Notes under the pieces: model-generated | What the model was told of the DNA's origin: nothing | The model's input: only the letters and a program-made list of their open reading frames with translations | The model's database searches: none | NCBI RefSeq assembly: GCF_000204195.1 | Contig: NZ_AFBG01000023.1 | Location: 186,001-250,000, forward strand | Source: Acidovorax radicis N35 | Lineage (GTDB): Bacteria; Pseudomonadota; Gammaproteobacteria; Burkholderiales; Burkholderiaceae_C | Length of the DNA stretch: 64,000 nt | Reading direction: 5' to 3' | Program-made: the position numbers and the translations under genes | Part shown: positions 9,678 through 21,158 of the stretch, piece after piece | How the letters are laid out: each line of letters begins with the position of its first letter | How positions within the stretch are numbered: the first letter of the stretch is position 1

Positions 9678-10643
9678 TCAGGACAGACGTTTCACGCCCG
9701 GCAGTTCGCATGCGTACACCGCGTTGCGCAACGCCGCGATGGCCTCGTAGCGCGTGAAGCTGCGCCGCCATGCCAGCACCACGCGGCGCACTGGTGGCGG
9801 GCCGCCATCTTCCTCGCGGATGGGCAGATACCGGATGTAGGTCTCGTCGCTCTTGCGGCGGCGCGACACGGTGAGCAGCGCATCGCGCGGCACCGACAGG
9901 CGCGGCACCAGTGTCACGCCCATGCCCGCCGCCACCATGTGCTTGATGGTCTCCAGCGAAGAGCCTTCGAACGACTTGCGGATGCCCTCGGCATTGCTCG
10001 CAAAACGTGCGAATTCGGGGCAGACCTCGAGCACATGGTCGCGAAAGCAGTGGCCCGCGCCAAGCAGCAGCATGGTTTCGCTCTTGAGTTCAGCCGCCGT
10101 CACGGACTTCTTGGTCGCCAGCGGATGCGAGCTGGGCACCGCTGCCATGAAAGGCTCGTCATACAGCGGCGCCATGGCCAGCCCCGTGTCCGGGAAGGGC
10201 TCGGCCAGAATAGCGCAATCGATCTCGCCCGTGCGCAGCATCTCCAGCAGCTTCACCGTGAAGTTCTCTTGCAGCATCAGCGGCATCTGCGGGTTGCGCA
10301 CGATCGACTGGCGCACCAGCTCGGGCAGCAGGTAAGGGCCGATGGTGTAGATCACGCCCAGTGTGAGCGGCCCCGCCAGCGGATCCTTGCCGCGTTTGGC
10401 GATCTCCTTGATGGCCGCCGCCTGCTCCAGCACGCTCTGCGCCTGGCGCACGATCTCTTCGCCCAGCGGCGTGACCGAGACCTCGCCCGCGCTGCGCTCG
10501 AACAGCTTCACATCGAGCTCTTCTTCCAGCTTCTTGATGGCCACCGACAGCGTGGGCTGCGATACATAACAGGCGTCGGCCGCATGACCGAAGTGTTTCT
10601 CCCGCGCCACGGCAACGATGTACTTGAGTTCGGTGAGGGTCAT
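9678..10643 (-). CDS. oxyR: Hydrogen-peroxide-sensing regulator OxyR
   Basis: 321-residue LysR-type regulator. The winged HTH is MTLTELKYIVAVAREKHFGH... with SQPTLSVAIKKLEEEL. The sensor domain has GAGHCFRDHVLEVC, placing the redox pair at C199 and C208, the same numbers as in E. coli OxyR. It should therefore switch by a C199-C208 disulfide and activate peroxide-defence genes; nearby dps is a natural candidate target. It starts 21 bp after the recG stop on the same strand, so recG and oxyR are probably one transcript. The same linkage is known in other betaproteobacteria. Confidence 0.96.
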   Translation of the reverse strand: MTLTELKYIVAVAREKHFGHAADACYVSQPTLSVAIKKLEEELDVKLFERSAGEVSVTPLGEEIVRQAQSVLEQAAAIKEIAKRGKDPLAGPLTLGVIYTIGPYLLPELVRQSIVRNPQMPLMLQENFTVKLLEMLRTGEIDCAILAEPFPDTGLAMAPLYDEPFMAAVPSSHPLATKKSVTAAELKSETMLLLGAGHCFRDHVLEVCPEFARFASNAEGIRKSFEGSSLETIKHMVAAGMGVTLVPRLSVPRDALLTVSRRRKSDETYIRYLPIREEDGGPPPVRRVVLAWRRSFTRYEAIAALRNAVYACELPGVKRLS

Positions 10644-10664
10644 GGTGTGTTCCAGCAGGCCGTT

Positions 10665-12821
<2,157 letters not shown>

Positions 12822-12924
12822 GTAGCGGGTTCTACGAACGGCAGGGACTGGGCAAAAAGGCTACCATGGTTACCGTTGCTCACACCTGAAGGCGGGCGTT
12901 TTTTCCGAGCCCAGGGTTCTCGTC

Positions 12925-14205
12925 ATGCTCAAGCGCATCCACATTCAACATCTCACCCTGGGCATGTATCTGCACGAGTTCTGCGGCTCGTGGATGGACC
13001 ACCCCTTCTGGCGGGCCAAGTTCCTGCTCAAGGAACCCAAGGACCTGGCCCGCATCCAGGCCACGGCGATCCAGGAATGCTGGATTGACACCAGCAAGGG
13101 GCTGGACGTGGCGCCCGGCACCGTGTCGGTGTCGCGCGAAGAGGCCGACGCCCAGATTGACACCGACTTCAGCCGCCTGGAGGATCTGCCCCCCCTCAAG
13201 GTCACGCTGCCTCCTCCTCCACCGCCGCCGAAGCGGGACCGCAAGCCCACGGACATGGCCAGCGAACTCAAGATGGCCGCCGCCATCTGCGTGAAGTCCA
13301 AGCAGGCCGTGGTCTCGATGTTCAATGAGGCCCGCCTGGGCCGCGCGGTGGATTCGGCGGGCGCACAGAGCCTGGTGGAAGAGATTTCGGATTCCGTCAC
13401 CCGCAACCCGGGCGCGCTCATCAGCCTGGCGCGCCTGAAGACGGCCGACGACTACACCTACATGCATTCGGTGGCCGTGTGCGCGCTCATGGTCGCCCTG
13501 GCGCAGCAGCTCAAGCTCAAGGAAGACCAGCAGCGGCTGGCCGGCATGGCGGGCCTGCTGCACGATCTGGGCAAGGCGGCCATTCCGCTGACCGTGCTCA
13601 ACAAGCCCGGCAAGCTCACCGACCAGGAGTTCACCGTGGTGCGCAGCCACCCGGTGGAGGGTTTTCACATGCTCAAGGAAGGCGGCAACGTGCCCGACGC
13701 CGTGCTGGATGCCTGCCTGCACCACCATGAAAAGGTCGATGGGTCGGGCTACCCCAACAAGCTCCAGGGTGAGGGCATCAGCGTGATCGCCCGCATGACG
13801 GCCGTCTGCGACGTGTACGACGCCATCACCTCCGACCGGCCCTACAAGCGCGGCTGGGACCCCGCCGAGTCGCTGCGCCGCATGGCCGAGTGGACCACGG
13901 ACCATTTCGACGCCCGCATCTTCCAGGCCTTTGTGAAAAGCATCGGCATCTACCCTGTGGGCTCGCTCGTGCGCCTGACCTCGGGGCGCATCGGCGTGGT
14001 CACCGAGCAATCGGCCGCCGCGCTCACCGCCCCCACGGTCAAGGTGTTCTTCTCGACCAAGTCCGACCTGCGCATCCCACCCGAAATGGTGGATCTGTCC
14101 GCGCCGCACTGCAACGAAAAAATCGTGGCGCGCGAAGACCCCGACAAGTGGCGTTTTCCGGACCTGAACGAGCTGTGGTCGGGCTTTGCCGAAAAAGTCT
14201 GGTAG
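12925..14205 (+). CDS. HD-GYP cyclic-di-GMP phosphodiesterase with DUF3391
   Basis: 426-residue soluble protein. The N-terminal DUF3391 region (about residues 1-130, MLKRIHIQHLTLGMYLHEF) ends in a run of prolines. The HD-GYP catalytic domain (about 150-350) has HSVAVCALM, GLLHDLGK with H213-D214, then HHEKVDGSGYP with the GYP triad at 275-277, and SDRPYKRGW. These support hydrolysis of c-di-GMP to pGpG/GMP. A TACCAT promoter-like box lies near 12863. The gene ends 4 bp before the pfkB-family start, which suggests co-transcription. Confidence 0.93.
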   Translation: MLKRIHIQHLTLGMYLHEFCGSWMDHPFWRAKFLLKEPKDLARIQATAIQECWIDTSKGLDVAPGTVSVSREEADAQIDTDFSRLEDLPPLKVTLPPPPPPPKRDRKPTDMASELKMAAAICVKSKQAVVSMFNEARLGRAVDSAGAQSLVEEISDSVTRNPGALISLARLKTADDYTYMHSVAVCALMVALAQQLKLKEDQQRLAGMAGLLHDLGKAAIPLTVLNKPGKLTDQEFTVVRSHPVEGFHMLKEGGNVPDAVLDACLHHHEKVDGSGYPNKLQGEGISVIARMTAVCDVYDAITSDRPYKRGWDPAESLRRMAEWTTDHFDARIFQAFVKSIGIYPVGSLVRLTSGRIGVVTEQSAAALTAPTVKVFFSTKSDLRIPPEMVDLSAPHCNEKIVAREDPDKWRFPDLNELWSGFAEKVW

Positions 14206-14209
14206 CCCC

Positions 14210-15166
14210 ATGCCCACGCTGATCACCCTCACGCTGAACCCCGCCCTCGACCTGGCCACCACCACCGGCCACGTTGCGCCCACCCACAAGCTGCGCTGCG
14301 GCCCGGTGCAGCGCTTCGCAGGGGGCGGCGGCATCAACGTGGCGCGCGTGCTGCACCGCCTGGGCGCCGATGTGCTGGCCTGGGCGCTGGCGGGCGGTGC
14401 AGCGGGCGCACAGGTACGGCAGTTGCTGGCCGACGAGGGCGTGCCCACGGTGCTGCAACCCATTGCAGGCGATACGCGCGACAACTTCTCGGTCGTCGAG
14501 ACCACCACGGGCCAGGAGTTTCGTTTTGTGCTGCCCGGCCCCACGCTGCAAGCCGCCGAATGGCAGGCCTGCCTGGATGCGCTGACGGCACAACAGCCGC
14601 CGCCGCGCTGGCTGATCGCCAGCGGCAGCCTGCCGCCCGGCACACCCGAAAACTTCTACGACCAGCTGGCGCGGGCCCTGTCCACCCGGGGGGTGCGCGT
14701 GGCCATCGACACCTCGGGCCCGCCGCTGGCGGCTGCGCTGCAGGCCGGGGTGGCCCTGGTCAAGCCCAGCCTGCGCGAACTGCGCGAGGTGGTGCGGCAA
14801 CCGCTGGAGCATGCGGCGGACTGGTGCGCCGCCGCCCAGTCGCTGGTGCACAGCGGCGCCGCCGGGATCGTGGCCCTGTCGGTGGGCGAACAAGGTGCCG
14901 TGCTGGCCACGCGCGAGGGCGTGTGGCAGGCGCCCGCCCTCAATGTGCCCGCCACCACGGGCACCACGGGCGCGGGCGACTGTTTCCTGGCGGCCCTGGT
15001 GTGGGCGCTGGACCGGGGCGACGCCCCTGCCGAGGCCCTGCGCTGGGGCTTGGCTGCGGGGGCCGCTGCCCTGCTGCACCCTGGCACGACACTGGCCCAG
15101 GCCGACGATGTGCAGCGGCTGGTGCACCGCGTGCCGGCACCGGTGGCGTTCGCCACGCAGCCATAG
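14210..15166 (+). CDS. PfkB-family hexose-phosphate kinase (1-phosphofructokinase type)
   Basis: 318-residue ribokinase-fold kinase. It opens with TLITLTLNPALDLATTT, the signature of the PfkB/1-phosphofructokinase/tagatose-6-phosphate kinase subfamily. GGGGINVARVLHRLGA and the C-terminal TTGTTGAGDCF anion-hole motif, with catalytic D257, are intact. ATG 14210 lies 4 bp after the HD-GYP stop and aligns with family starts. The substrate cannot be decided from sequence: fructose-6-phosphate (PfkB) or fructose-1-phosphate (FruK). There is no PTS gene next to it, which slightly favours the PfkB type. Confidence 0.85.
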   Translation: MPTLITLTLNPALDLATTTGHVAPTHKLRCGPVQRFAGGGGINVARVLHRLGADVLAWALAGGAAGAQVRQLLADEGVPTVLQPIAGDTRDNFSVVETTTGQEFRFVLPGPTLQAAEWQACLDALTAQQPPPRWLIASGSLPPGTPENFYDQLARALSTRGVRVAIDTSGPPLAAALQAGVALVKPSLRELREVVRQPLEHAADWCAAAQSLVHSGAAGIVALSVGEQGAVLATREGVWQAPALNVPATTGTTGAGDCFLAALVWALDRGDAPAEALRWGLAAGAAALLHPGTTLAQADDVQRLVHRVPAPVAFATQP

Positions 15167-15267
15167 CGACAGCCATCGCCGCACCCGGCGGGCCTCACAG
15201 CCACATGGGACAATCGCGCCCTCCGTAATTTTTACCTTGGCACGGGCCCGTTCGGCCCTCAAGCACG

Positions 15268-16428
15268 ATGACTGATCTCTCCCCCGGCGCATCCAGCGCA
15301 CCGCTGGCCACCAGCGCGCCCCACGCCCCGCGCGTCTTCACCCTCAGCGACTTCGATTTCTCGCTGCCCCCCGAACTCATCGCCCAGCATCCGGCCCCCG
15401 AGCGCAGCGCCTCGCGCCTGCTCGACGGCCGTGCCATGCAGCCCGTGGACCGCATCTTTCGCGAGCTGCCCGGACTGCTGCGCGAAGGCGACCTGCTCGT
15501 CTTCAACGACACGCGCGTGGTCAAGGCGCGCATCTTTGGCGAGAAGGCCAGCGGCGGCAAGCTGGAACTCCTGATCGAGCGCGTGCTGCCCGCCGAGGCG
15601 GGCAACCCCGGCAACGAAGTCGTGGCCCACATGAAGGTCAGCAAGAAGCCCCTGCCCGGCAGCACCGTGCACATGGCCGGGGGCCGCAAGGCGGGTGGTT
15701 TTGACGCGATGCTGCTGGGCCGCTGGCCCACCGAGGACGGCCCCTTGTTCCGCTTCGCGCTGCACGGCCCTGCGGGCGAATCGCCCTGGGAGCTGATGGA
15801 CCGCCACGGCCACCTTCCGCTTCCGCCCTACATCGAGCGCCAGCAGAACAACGACCACGACCCTGACGAGGCAGAGGACAGCCAGCGCTACCAGACCGTG
15901 TTTGCGCGCGCTCCCGGCGCCGTGGCCGCGCCCACCGCCGCGCTGCACTTTGACGAAGGCGTGCTGGCCGGCCTGGCCGCGCGTGGCATCGAACGCGCGA
16001 GTGTCACGCTGCATGTGGGCGCGGGCACCTTCCAGCCGTGCAAGACCGAAAATCTGGCCGAACACCAGATGCACAGCGAGTGGTACGAAGTGCCCCTGGC
16101 CACGCTGGCGGCGCTGGAACGTTGCCGCCAGCGCGGCGGGCGCGTGGTGGCCGTGGGCACGACCACCGTGCGCACGCTCGAATCCTGGGCCCGCTCGGGC
16201 CAGGCCACGGGCGACACAAACATCTTCATCACGCCGGGCTTTGCATTCCAGGTGGTGGATGTGCTGATCACCAATTTCCACCTGCCCAAGAGCACGCTGA
16301 TGATGCTGGTGAGCGCGTTTGCAGGCTATGCCCACATCATGGGCCTGTACCGGCATGCGATGGCGCAGCAGTACCGCTTCTTCAGCTACGGCGACGCCAT
16401 GCTGCTGGAGCGCAGCCCGCCGCGCTGA
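15268..16428 (+). CDS. queA: S-adenosylmethionine:tRNA ribosyltransferase-isomerase
   Basis: Transfers and isomerises the ribosyl group of AdoMet onto 7-aminomethyl-7-deazaguanine in tRNA, giving epoxyqueuosine. Recognisable QueA blocks are [64 protein letters not shown] and [19 protein letters not shown]. At 386 aa it is longer than most QueA proteins. An N-terminal tail of about 25 residues and an insert after YIERQQ (acidic, [11 protein letters not shown]) account for the excess. A GACAAT -10-like box is at 15209-15214. Confidence 0.96.
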   Translation: MTDLSPGASSAPLATSAPHAPRVFTLSDFDFSLPPELIAQHPAPERSASRLLDGRAMQPVDRIFRELPGLLREGDLLVFNDTRVVKARIFGEKASGGKLELLIERVLPAEAGNPGNEVVAHMKVSKKPLPGSTVHMAGGRKAGGFDAMLLGRWPTEDGPLFRFALHGPAGESPWELMDRHGHLPLPPYIERQQNNDHDPDEAEDSQRYQTVFARAPGAVAAPTAALHFDEGVLAGLAARGIERASVTLHVGAGTFQPCKTENLAEHQMHSEWYEVPLATLAALERCRQRGGRVVAVGTTTVRTLESWARSGQATGDTNIFITPGFAFQVVDVLITNFHLPKSTLMMLVSAFAGYAHIMGLYRHAMAQQYRFFSYGDAMLLERSPPR

Positions 16429-16446
16429 CGCCGTTGCGGCACGGCG

Positions 16447-17226
16447 TCATGGGCAGGTGGTGACCGGCGCCAGCCGGGGCGCGGCTCCCAGCTCGGGCAG
16501 GCGGTTGGCCGACGGCACGCGCACGCAGTAGGTGCCAGCGGCGCCCTGGACCCGGGAGACACGGCCCCCATCCGCCCCCACCGACTCGCGCACCGACATT
16601 TCATGCCCCATGGGCAAACCGGGTGCAGGTGCCTCCCGCCGTACAGTCAGGGCATCCGGTGCAAGGGAGCCATGGCGCCGCTGCCAGGCCCGCTCCCGCT
16701 GCAGCGCACGTGCAATGCTGTCGGCCTCCCACGGTGCAGATGCAGCAGATGCTGGCAGGGGGCTGGATGGGGCGGTTTGAGAAGGCACCGCAGCCTGCGC
16801 CGGTGGAGCCGCCCGATCTGCGGCCCCATGGCGCTCGCCGTCCACACCGGCGCCCGCAATTCCCACTGCGGCACGCGCCGCAGGCGCAGGGTCCGTCGGC
16901 GCATGGGCAGAGCGGCCCGCCGCCACCGCCGGGTGCCCCAAGGCAGAGCGCGGCAGCACCTGTGCAGCCGCCACCTCAGCCTTCGGCGCACGTGGTGGGG
17001 GTGCTGCGGGTGGCGGGGCCATGACCGTCACCCACTGCATCGCGGCGGTGGCGGGCTGCCGCGCGCGTGGCTGGCGCACCTCTTTTTTCATCCACACCGT
17101 CAGCAGCGCCGCATGCAGAACCAGGGACAGCGCCACGGCCATCCCCAGGCGCCGGCGGCGCAAGCGACTCCCCAGGCCGAACCGCAACGGCTCAGGCCCC
17201 GCGCTGGCCGTCGGTTTCCTCCCCAT
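16447..17226 (-). CDS. Membrane-anchored protein with TonB-like N-terminus, unknown function
   Basis: 259 residues. A basic cytoplasmic start (GLGSRLRRRRLG) precedes one membrane segment (MAVALSLVLHAALLTVWM), then a long Pro/Ala-rich periplasmic stretch and a short C-terminal domain with two Cys (AGTYCVRVPSAN...PVTTCP). The layout recalls TonB-type proteins, but the TonB C-terminal fold motif is not seen. The ATG at 17226 lies within the last codons of the upstream XRE gene (35 bp overlap), so the two are probably translated from one message. An alternative start is the Met at the head of the membrane segment. Confidence 0.6.
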   Translation of the reverse strand: MGRKPTASAGPEPLRFGLGSRLRRRRLGMAVALSLVLHAALLTVWMKKEVRQPRARQPATAAMQWVTVMAPPPAAPPPRAPKAEVAAAQVLPRSALGHPAVAAGRSAHAPTDPAPAARAAVGIAGAGVDGERHGAADRAAPPAQAAVPSQTAPSSPLPASAASAPWEADSIARALQRERAWQRRHGSLAPDALTVRREAPAPGLPMGHEMSVRESVGADGGRVSRVQGAAGTYCVRVPSANRLPELGAAPRLAPVTTCP

Positions 17227-17431
17227 CGTGCGGCACCCACACCAGCAGGTCGCCCGGCTGGCACTGCAGGTATTCGCAGATGGCCGAAAGCGTCTCGAAG
17301 CGCACACCCTTGACCTTGCCACTCTTGAGCAGGGAAAGATTGGCCTCGGTGATGCCCACGTGCGCCGCCAGATCGCGCGACTTCACCTTGCGGCGCACCA
17401 GCATTTCATCCAGGGTCACAACAATCGGCAT
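17192..17431 (-). CDS. Small Cro/C1-type HTH regulator, YozG-like
   Basis: 79 residues, almost entirely one XRE helix-turn-helix: MPIVVTLDEMLVRRKVKSRD, LAAHVGITEANLSLLKSGKVKG, then RFETLSAICEYLQCQPGDLL. This short form is the type paired with DUF2975 membrane proteins, and such a protein is encoded 12 bp upstream on the same strand. The pair probably forms a small sensory unit in which the membrane protein modulates the DNA-binding partner, but no mechanism is established. Confidence 0.85.
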   Translation of the reverse strand: MPIVVTLDEMLVRRKVKSRDLAAHVGITEANLSLLKSGKVKGVRFETLSAICEYLQCQPGDLLVWVPHDGEETDGQRGA

Positions 17432-17443
17432 GCGGCGCCCCGG

Positions 17444-18043
17444 TTATACGAACGCATCGGCTTCGGCCTGCAGGCGGCGGCCCTCGGCCAGCACATGGGC
17501 CAGCAGCAGCATCATGAGGCCCACCACCAGCACGCTCATCTCGAACGATCCGACGCCGAGCGCGATCATCCCGCCGTTCTGGCCCGACGCCAACCACGAC
17601 AACAACGCCGTCACCCCCACCTGGTAGAGCAGCGACGTCACGAACATCGCCAGAAAACCCCAACCCACACCGCGAAACCCCCGCACGACCACAGCCCCGA
17701 ACACCTCACCCGCCAAAAACGTGCGGCAGATGCGGTGCACACACAGCACCACATAAAACATGGCCACAGCGGGAATGCATTCCAAAGCCACCCCCACCCA
17801 ACGCCACTGCAACTCCATGGACTGCGGCGGTGTCAGGCCCACCAGCAGGGCCTGCGCCGGCACGACCGTCAGTGGCATCCAGCCACCCCAGCCCGCCTCT
17901 TGCCCGATGGCCGCCCACCGTGCCAGCGAGAACCCCAGCGACACCAGGGCGCACGCCCAACTGGCCGCCAGCAACCCCCAGGCCAGGCGCCGAAACGAAG
18001 AACTTTGGACAGGAGAGACCTGAGAAGTGGCGTGAGAGGACAT
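17444..18043 (-). CDS. DUF2975 membrane protein
   Basis: 199 residues with four predicted membrane segments: WGLLAASWACALVSLGFSLA, VALECIPAVAMFYVVLCV, GFLAMFVTSLLYQVGVTALL and MSVLVVGLMMLLLAHVLAE. HRICRTFLAGEVFG between segments 2 and 3, and the terminal ALAEG-like HVLAEGRRLQAEADAFV, are DUF2975 features. It is first in a minus-strand set with the YozG-like regulator and the TonB-like protein, transcribed away from the lipoprotein gene at 18110. The AT-rich gap between them carries a dyad (18060-18097). Confidence 0.82.
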   Translation of the reverse strand: MSSHATSQVSPVQSSSFRRLAWGLLAASWACALVSLGFSLARWAAIGQEAGWGGWMPLTVVPAQALLVGLTPPQSMELQWRWVGVALECIPAVAMFYVVLCVHRICRTFLAGEVFGAVVVRGFRGVGWGFLAMFVTSLLYQVGVTALLSWLASGQNGGMIALGVGSFEMSVLVVGLMMLLLAHVLAEGRRLQAEADAFV

Positions 18044-18059
18044 GATTTTTTCTCAAACT

Positions 18060-18097
18060 TTTCTGTAAAACAATAATAATATACCGTCATACAGAAA
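18060..18097. promoter_or_regulatory. Dyad in the divergent promoter region
   Basis: TTTCTGTA at 18060-18067 is exactly mirrored by TACAGAAA at 18090-18097. It lies in the AT-rich 66-bp gap between the divergent DUF2975 and lipoprotein genes. The base composition contrasts strongly with its surroundings, and the AATAATATA tract between the arms could hold -10 elements for both strands. A likely operator, perhaps for the small XRE regulator. Confidence 0.45.
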
Positions 18098-18109
18098 TTT
18101 TTAAAAGCC

Positions 18110-18748
18110 ATGGCCCACCAAAAAAACTCCCCATTCCACCGCCTCTCGCGTTTGTCCTTGTCTTTTGCCCTCGCGGCCTCCCTCTTGGCAGCCTGCGGCA
18201 GCGTCCCGGTGTCATCGCTGTGGAAGCTGCGCAGCTTGAACCTGGAAACGCTGGACCCCGCCGCGCTGCGCGCCGCAGTGGTGCACCAGCCTGGCTTGCA
18301 GATCCATGGCGATGCTCTGGTGTTGTCGGTCAGCGTGTCGCGCAAAGTGCGCCTGCCCAATGGCAGCACCACCACCGAACTGCTGGAGGAAAAACTGCCG
18401 CTCCAAGAACTGCGCAGCACCGCTGAGCGCAGCGCGCTGGCGGACTACGACCGCCCCCAGACGCAAACACAGGTCTGGCGCATCGACCCCGCAGCCCTGC
18501 CAAGGCTGCAGGCACTGCGCACGAAGGCGCTGGGATGGAAGGCCACGGACGACGGACACCGCGAGCTGGGCCTGGGGCTGGAACTGGCCGGTTGCCAAAA
18601 AGGCGGCGGCAAGACCCGGGCGGTGACCACGCTGATGCGCTTTACCGAACGGGGCGAATACATCCCCATCGTGCGCAACATGGATCTGGCCGAAACCATG
18701 CCTGCGGCTGAACTGAAAAAACGCTTTCCGGACTGCCCGGCAGACTAA
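18110..18748 (+). CDS. Lipoprotein of unknown function
   Basis: 212 residues. The signal peptide runs to a lipobox ASLLAAC at about residue 29, so the protein should be lipidated and exported. The mature part has no membrane segment and two further Cys (LAGCQKGGGK and RFPDCPAD). I do not recognise a domain. It is divergent from the DUF2975/XRE pair and may share its operator. It ends 13 bp before the convergent ung stop. Confidence 0.7.
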   Translation: MAHQKNSPFHRLSRLSLSFALAASLLAACGSVPVSSLWKLRSLNLETLDPAALRAAVVHQPGLQIHGDALVLSVSVSRKVRLPNGSTTTELLEEKLPLQELRSTAERSALADYDRPQTQTQVWRIDPAALPRLQALRTKALGWKATDDGHRELGLGLELAGCQKGGGKTRAVTTLMRFTERGEYIPIVRNMDLAETMPAAELKKRFPDCPAD

Positions 18749-18761
18749 GAACCTGCGGGTA

Positions 18762-19478
18762 TCAACCCTGGTGCTGCTCGCGAAACGCGCGCGCCTTGCC
18801 AAAGTGCCCGTTGCCAATGAAAGGCACGGGCGGGCGCAGCGCCGACAGCGGTGACGGGTGGTTGGACGTGAGCACCAGGTGGCCCCGGTCCTGCGGAATC
18901 CAGGCGCGCTTTCCCTGGGCGTGTGAGCCCCAGAGCATGAACACCACCGGGCGCGGGCCTTCGGCCACGTGGCGGATGACGGCGTCGGTCAGTTCCTCCC
19001 AGCCCTTGCCCGCGTGGCTCGCGGCCTGGCCCTCTTCCACCGTGAGGCCGGTGTTGAGCAGCAACACGCCATTCTTGGCCCACTTCACCAGACTGCCTCC
19101 GGGCTCGGGCCACGCCGGGAACGCGGTGCCCAGGTCGCGCTGCATCTCCTTGAAGATGTTGCGCAGCGAGGGCGGCAACTGCACACCCGGTGCTACCGAG
19201 AACGCCAGCCCCTCGGCCTGGCCCCGGCCGTGGTACGGGTCCTGCCCCAGGATGACCACGCGCACCTGCTCGGGCGGTGTGAGGTCCAGCGCCCGCAACG
19301 GCTGGGGCGGAAAAATCGCCGCGCCCGCCTGCAGCCGCGCCTGCAAGAACGCGAGCAACGCCTGCCCCCGGGCTCCGGCAAAAAAGGCATCCACCAAAGG
19401 CTGCCAGCCCGGCGCCACGGGCCAGTCGGCGGGGTTGGCGCTTTGGAGCTGGGAGGGAGGCTGAACCGATGAATTCAT
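18762..19478 (-). CDS. ung: Uracil-DNA glycosylase
   Basis: Family 1 UDG that removes uracil from DNA in base-excision repair. The water-activating motif GQDPYHG carries catalytic D80, and the C-terminal HPSPLS motif (SNHPSPLSALR) is intact. NTGLTVEEG and MLWGSHAQGK also fit. I use ATG 19478 (238 aa); a GTG five codons earlier falls inside a dispersed repeat. It is the last gene of the trp cluster, 69 bp after trpC, and may be read through from it. Confidence 0.96.
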   Translation of the reverse strand: MNSSVQPPSQLQSANPADWPVAPGWQPLVDAFFAGARGQALLAFLQARLQAGAAIFPPQPLRALDLTPPEQVRVVILGQDPYHGRGQAEGLAFSVAPGVQLPPSLRNIFKEMQRDLGTAFPAWPEPGGSLVKWAKNGVLLLNTGLTVEEGQAASHAGKGWEELTDAVIRHVAEGPRPVVFMLWGSHAQGKRAWIPQDRGHLVLTSNHPSPLSALRPPVPFIGNGHFGKARAFREQHQG

Positions 19479-19493
19479 GGCAAAAATGGCCAC

Positions 19494-19540
19494 CAGCGCT
19501 TTATGGATAAGCGCAAATAGCTATCAAAATAATAGTATTC
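19494..19540. repeat. Dispersed palindromic element, family A (between trpC and ung)
   Basis: AGCGCTTTATGGATAAGCGC forms a GCGCTT/AAGCGC stem, followed by AAATAGCTATCAAAATAATAG. It occupies most of the 69-bp gap between trpC and ung. The orientation is opposite to the thiL copy. Confidence 0.7.
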
Positions 19541-19547
19541 ATTCCCA

Positions 19548-20348
19548 TCAGGCAAACAGCTTGGCCAGCGCCAGGCCCGGGTCATCCGCCCGCATGAACG
19601 CCTCGCCCACCAGGAAGGCGTGTACGCCCGCATCGCGCATGCTCTTCACATCCTGGGGCTTGAGGATGCCCGATTCGGTGACCAGCAGCCGGTCCGATGG
19701 CACGTCCTTGAGCATGGCCAGCGTGGTGTCGAGCGTGACCTCGAACGTGCGCAGGTTGCGGTTGTTGATGCCCACCAGCGGGGTCTTGAGCTTCAAGGCG
19801 CGTTCCAGCTCGGGGCGGTCATGCACCTCCACCAGCACCGCCATGTCCAGGCTGCGGGCAATGGCCTCGAAGTCGGCCATCTGGGCGTCGTCCAGGCTGG
19901 CCGCAATCAGCAAGATGGCATCGGCGCCCATGGCGCGCGATTCGTAGATCTGGTACGCATCCACCATGAAATCCTTGCGCAGCACGGGAAGCAAGGTGCT
20001 GGCGCGGGCTTGTTTCAGGTAGTCGGGCTGGCCCTGGAAGAACTGGCGATCCGTCAGCACCGACAGGCAGGCCGCGCTGACCTTGCCATCGCCTTCCATA
20101 TAGCTCTGGGCGATGTCGGCGGGCTCGAAATCGGCGCGCAGCACGCCCTTGCTGGGGCTGGCCTTCTTGATCTCGGCAATCACCGCCGCCTGGCCCTTGG
20201 CGATCTTGGCGCGCAAGGCGCCCTCAAAGTCGCGCGTGAGCACGCGGCTCTCGGCATCGGCGCGCATGGCGTCGAGGGGCTGGCGCTTTTTGGCGGCAGC
20301 CACTTCTTCGTGCTTGACGGCGACGATTTTGTTGAGGATGTCAGACAT
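19548..20348 (-). CDS. trpC: Indole-3-glycerol-phosphate synthase
   Basis: Closes the indole ring: converts CdRP to indole-3-glycerol phosphate with loss of CO2, in tryptophan synthesis. A 266-residue TIM barrel with all signature strands: [68 protein letters not shown] and [13 protein letters not shown] 20348 is the family start. It is separated from trpD by a foreign-looking small membrane-protein gene. Confidence 0.97.
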   Translation of the reverse strand: MSDILNKIVAVKHEEVAAAKKRQPLDAMRADAESRVLTRDFEGALRAKIAKGQAAVIAEIKKASPSKGVLRADFEPADIAQSYMEGDGKVSAACLSVLTDRQFFQGQPDYLKQARASTLLPVLRKDFMVDAYQIYESRAMGADAILLIAASLDDAQMADFEAIARSLDMAVLVEVHDRPELERALKLKTPLVGINNRNLRTFEVTLDTTLAMLKDVPSDRLLVTESGILKPQDVKSMRDAGVHAFLVGEAFMRADDPGLALAKLFA

Positions 20349-20416
20349 TGGTTGAACCTTCACGATATTTGCGGATGAAGTTGTCGGATAGGCGGAATCG
20401 CCCAAGCAGAACAATG

Positions 20417-21043
20417 CTAACGAGCACCATATGAAGCGCGCTTCGTCGCGGCTTTTTGCGCAAGAAGTGGTGCACCGGAGCGCCGAATGCCCAGTCGTTC
20501 CACTAAACGGTTCACACACCGGTTGAGTATCTCCACGTCCGCTGCATTGCCGCTCTGCAGCTGTACTACGGTGAGCGCCGCGATGGGTCCTTTGCGCGCA
20601 TGGCGTAACTCCAGCTGGAACGAGAGACTTCGTTCTGAATCTCCGCCATTCAAGTAACACCCCAGGCTGTGCTCGGCCCCCAAATCAATGGCCTGCTGCT
20701 GAGCTAGGCCCACCGGCGTGAGCGTCCTTCGTTGAAAGTCAACCTCCCAACCACGCCTTCTGTCACGCTGCTGAGCTCTCCTGAATGACAAGGTTGCACC
20801 GGCAACGCAGCAGCATATTAATAGGCCACAGGCAAGCGCCACCATGCCGCGAAGATCAAGCAAGAATAACGCTTGCACCCACAGGACAACGCCCGCCATC
20901 GCAGTACCCCAAAACACCGACCACGCGCCCACCCCCTGCCCAAGTAGCTGCAACGGGAGCCACACCCGAGGTTGCTGCTCAATGGCAGAAGCCCAAGTTT
21001 TCAAGCTGCGCTGGCGCACCAGCGGGCGCACGGTCTCATTCAT
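20417..21043 (-). CDS. Small membrane protein of unknown function inside the trp cluster
   Basis: 208 residues with two adjacent membrane segments ([20 protein letters not shown] and [19 protein letters not shown]) and a soluble C-terminal part, apparently cytoplasmic. I do not recognise the family. It sits between trpD and trpC, with gaps of 115 and 68 bp, wider than elsewhere in the operon. Its codon use looks less GC-biased than its neighbours. These points suggest a later insertion unrelated to tryptophan synthesis. Confidence 0.6.
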   Translation of the reverse strand: MNETVRPLVRQRSLKTWASAIEQQPRVWLPLQLLGQGVGAWSVFWGTAMAGVVLWVQALFLLDLRGMVALACGLLICCCVAGATLSFRRAQQRDRRRGWEVDFQRRTLTPVGLAQQQAIDLGAEHSLGCYLNGGDSERSLSFQLELRHARKGPIAALTVVQLQSGNAADVEILNRCVNRLVERLGIRRSGAPLLAQKAATKRASYGAR

Positions 21044-21158
21044 AGCGCGCCTTTAGGCAACGTATACCTACACACCATTGATCGCCAACGTGAAGCGCGT
21101 CGCAAAGGATGCCCACGGACCAACTCAGGGCTCTGCTTCAGCTTCATTGAGGCAGCGC

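Noticed and set aside
16447..17226. Calling this gene tonB
   Set aside because: Only the N-terminal anchor and Pro-rich region fit; the C-terminal TonB domain and ExbB/ExbD neighbours are missing.
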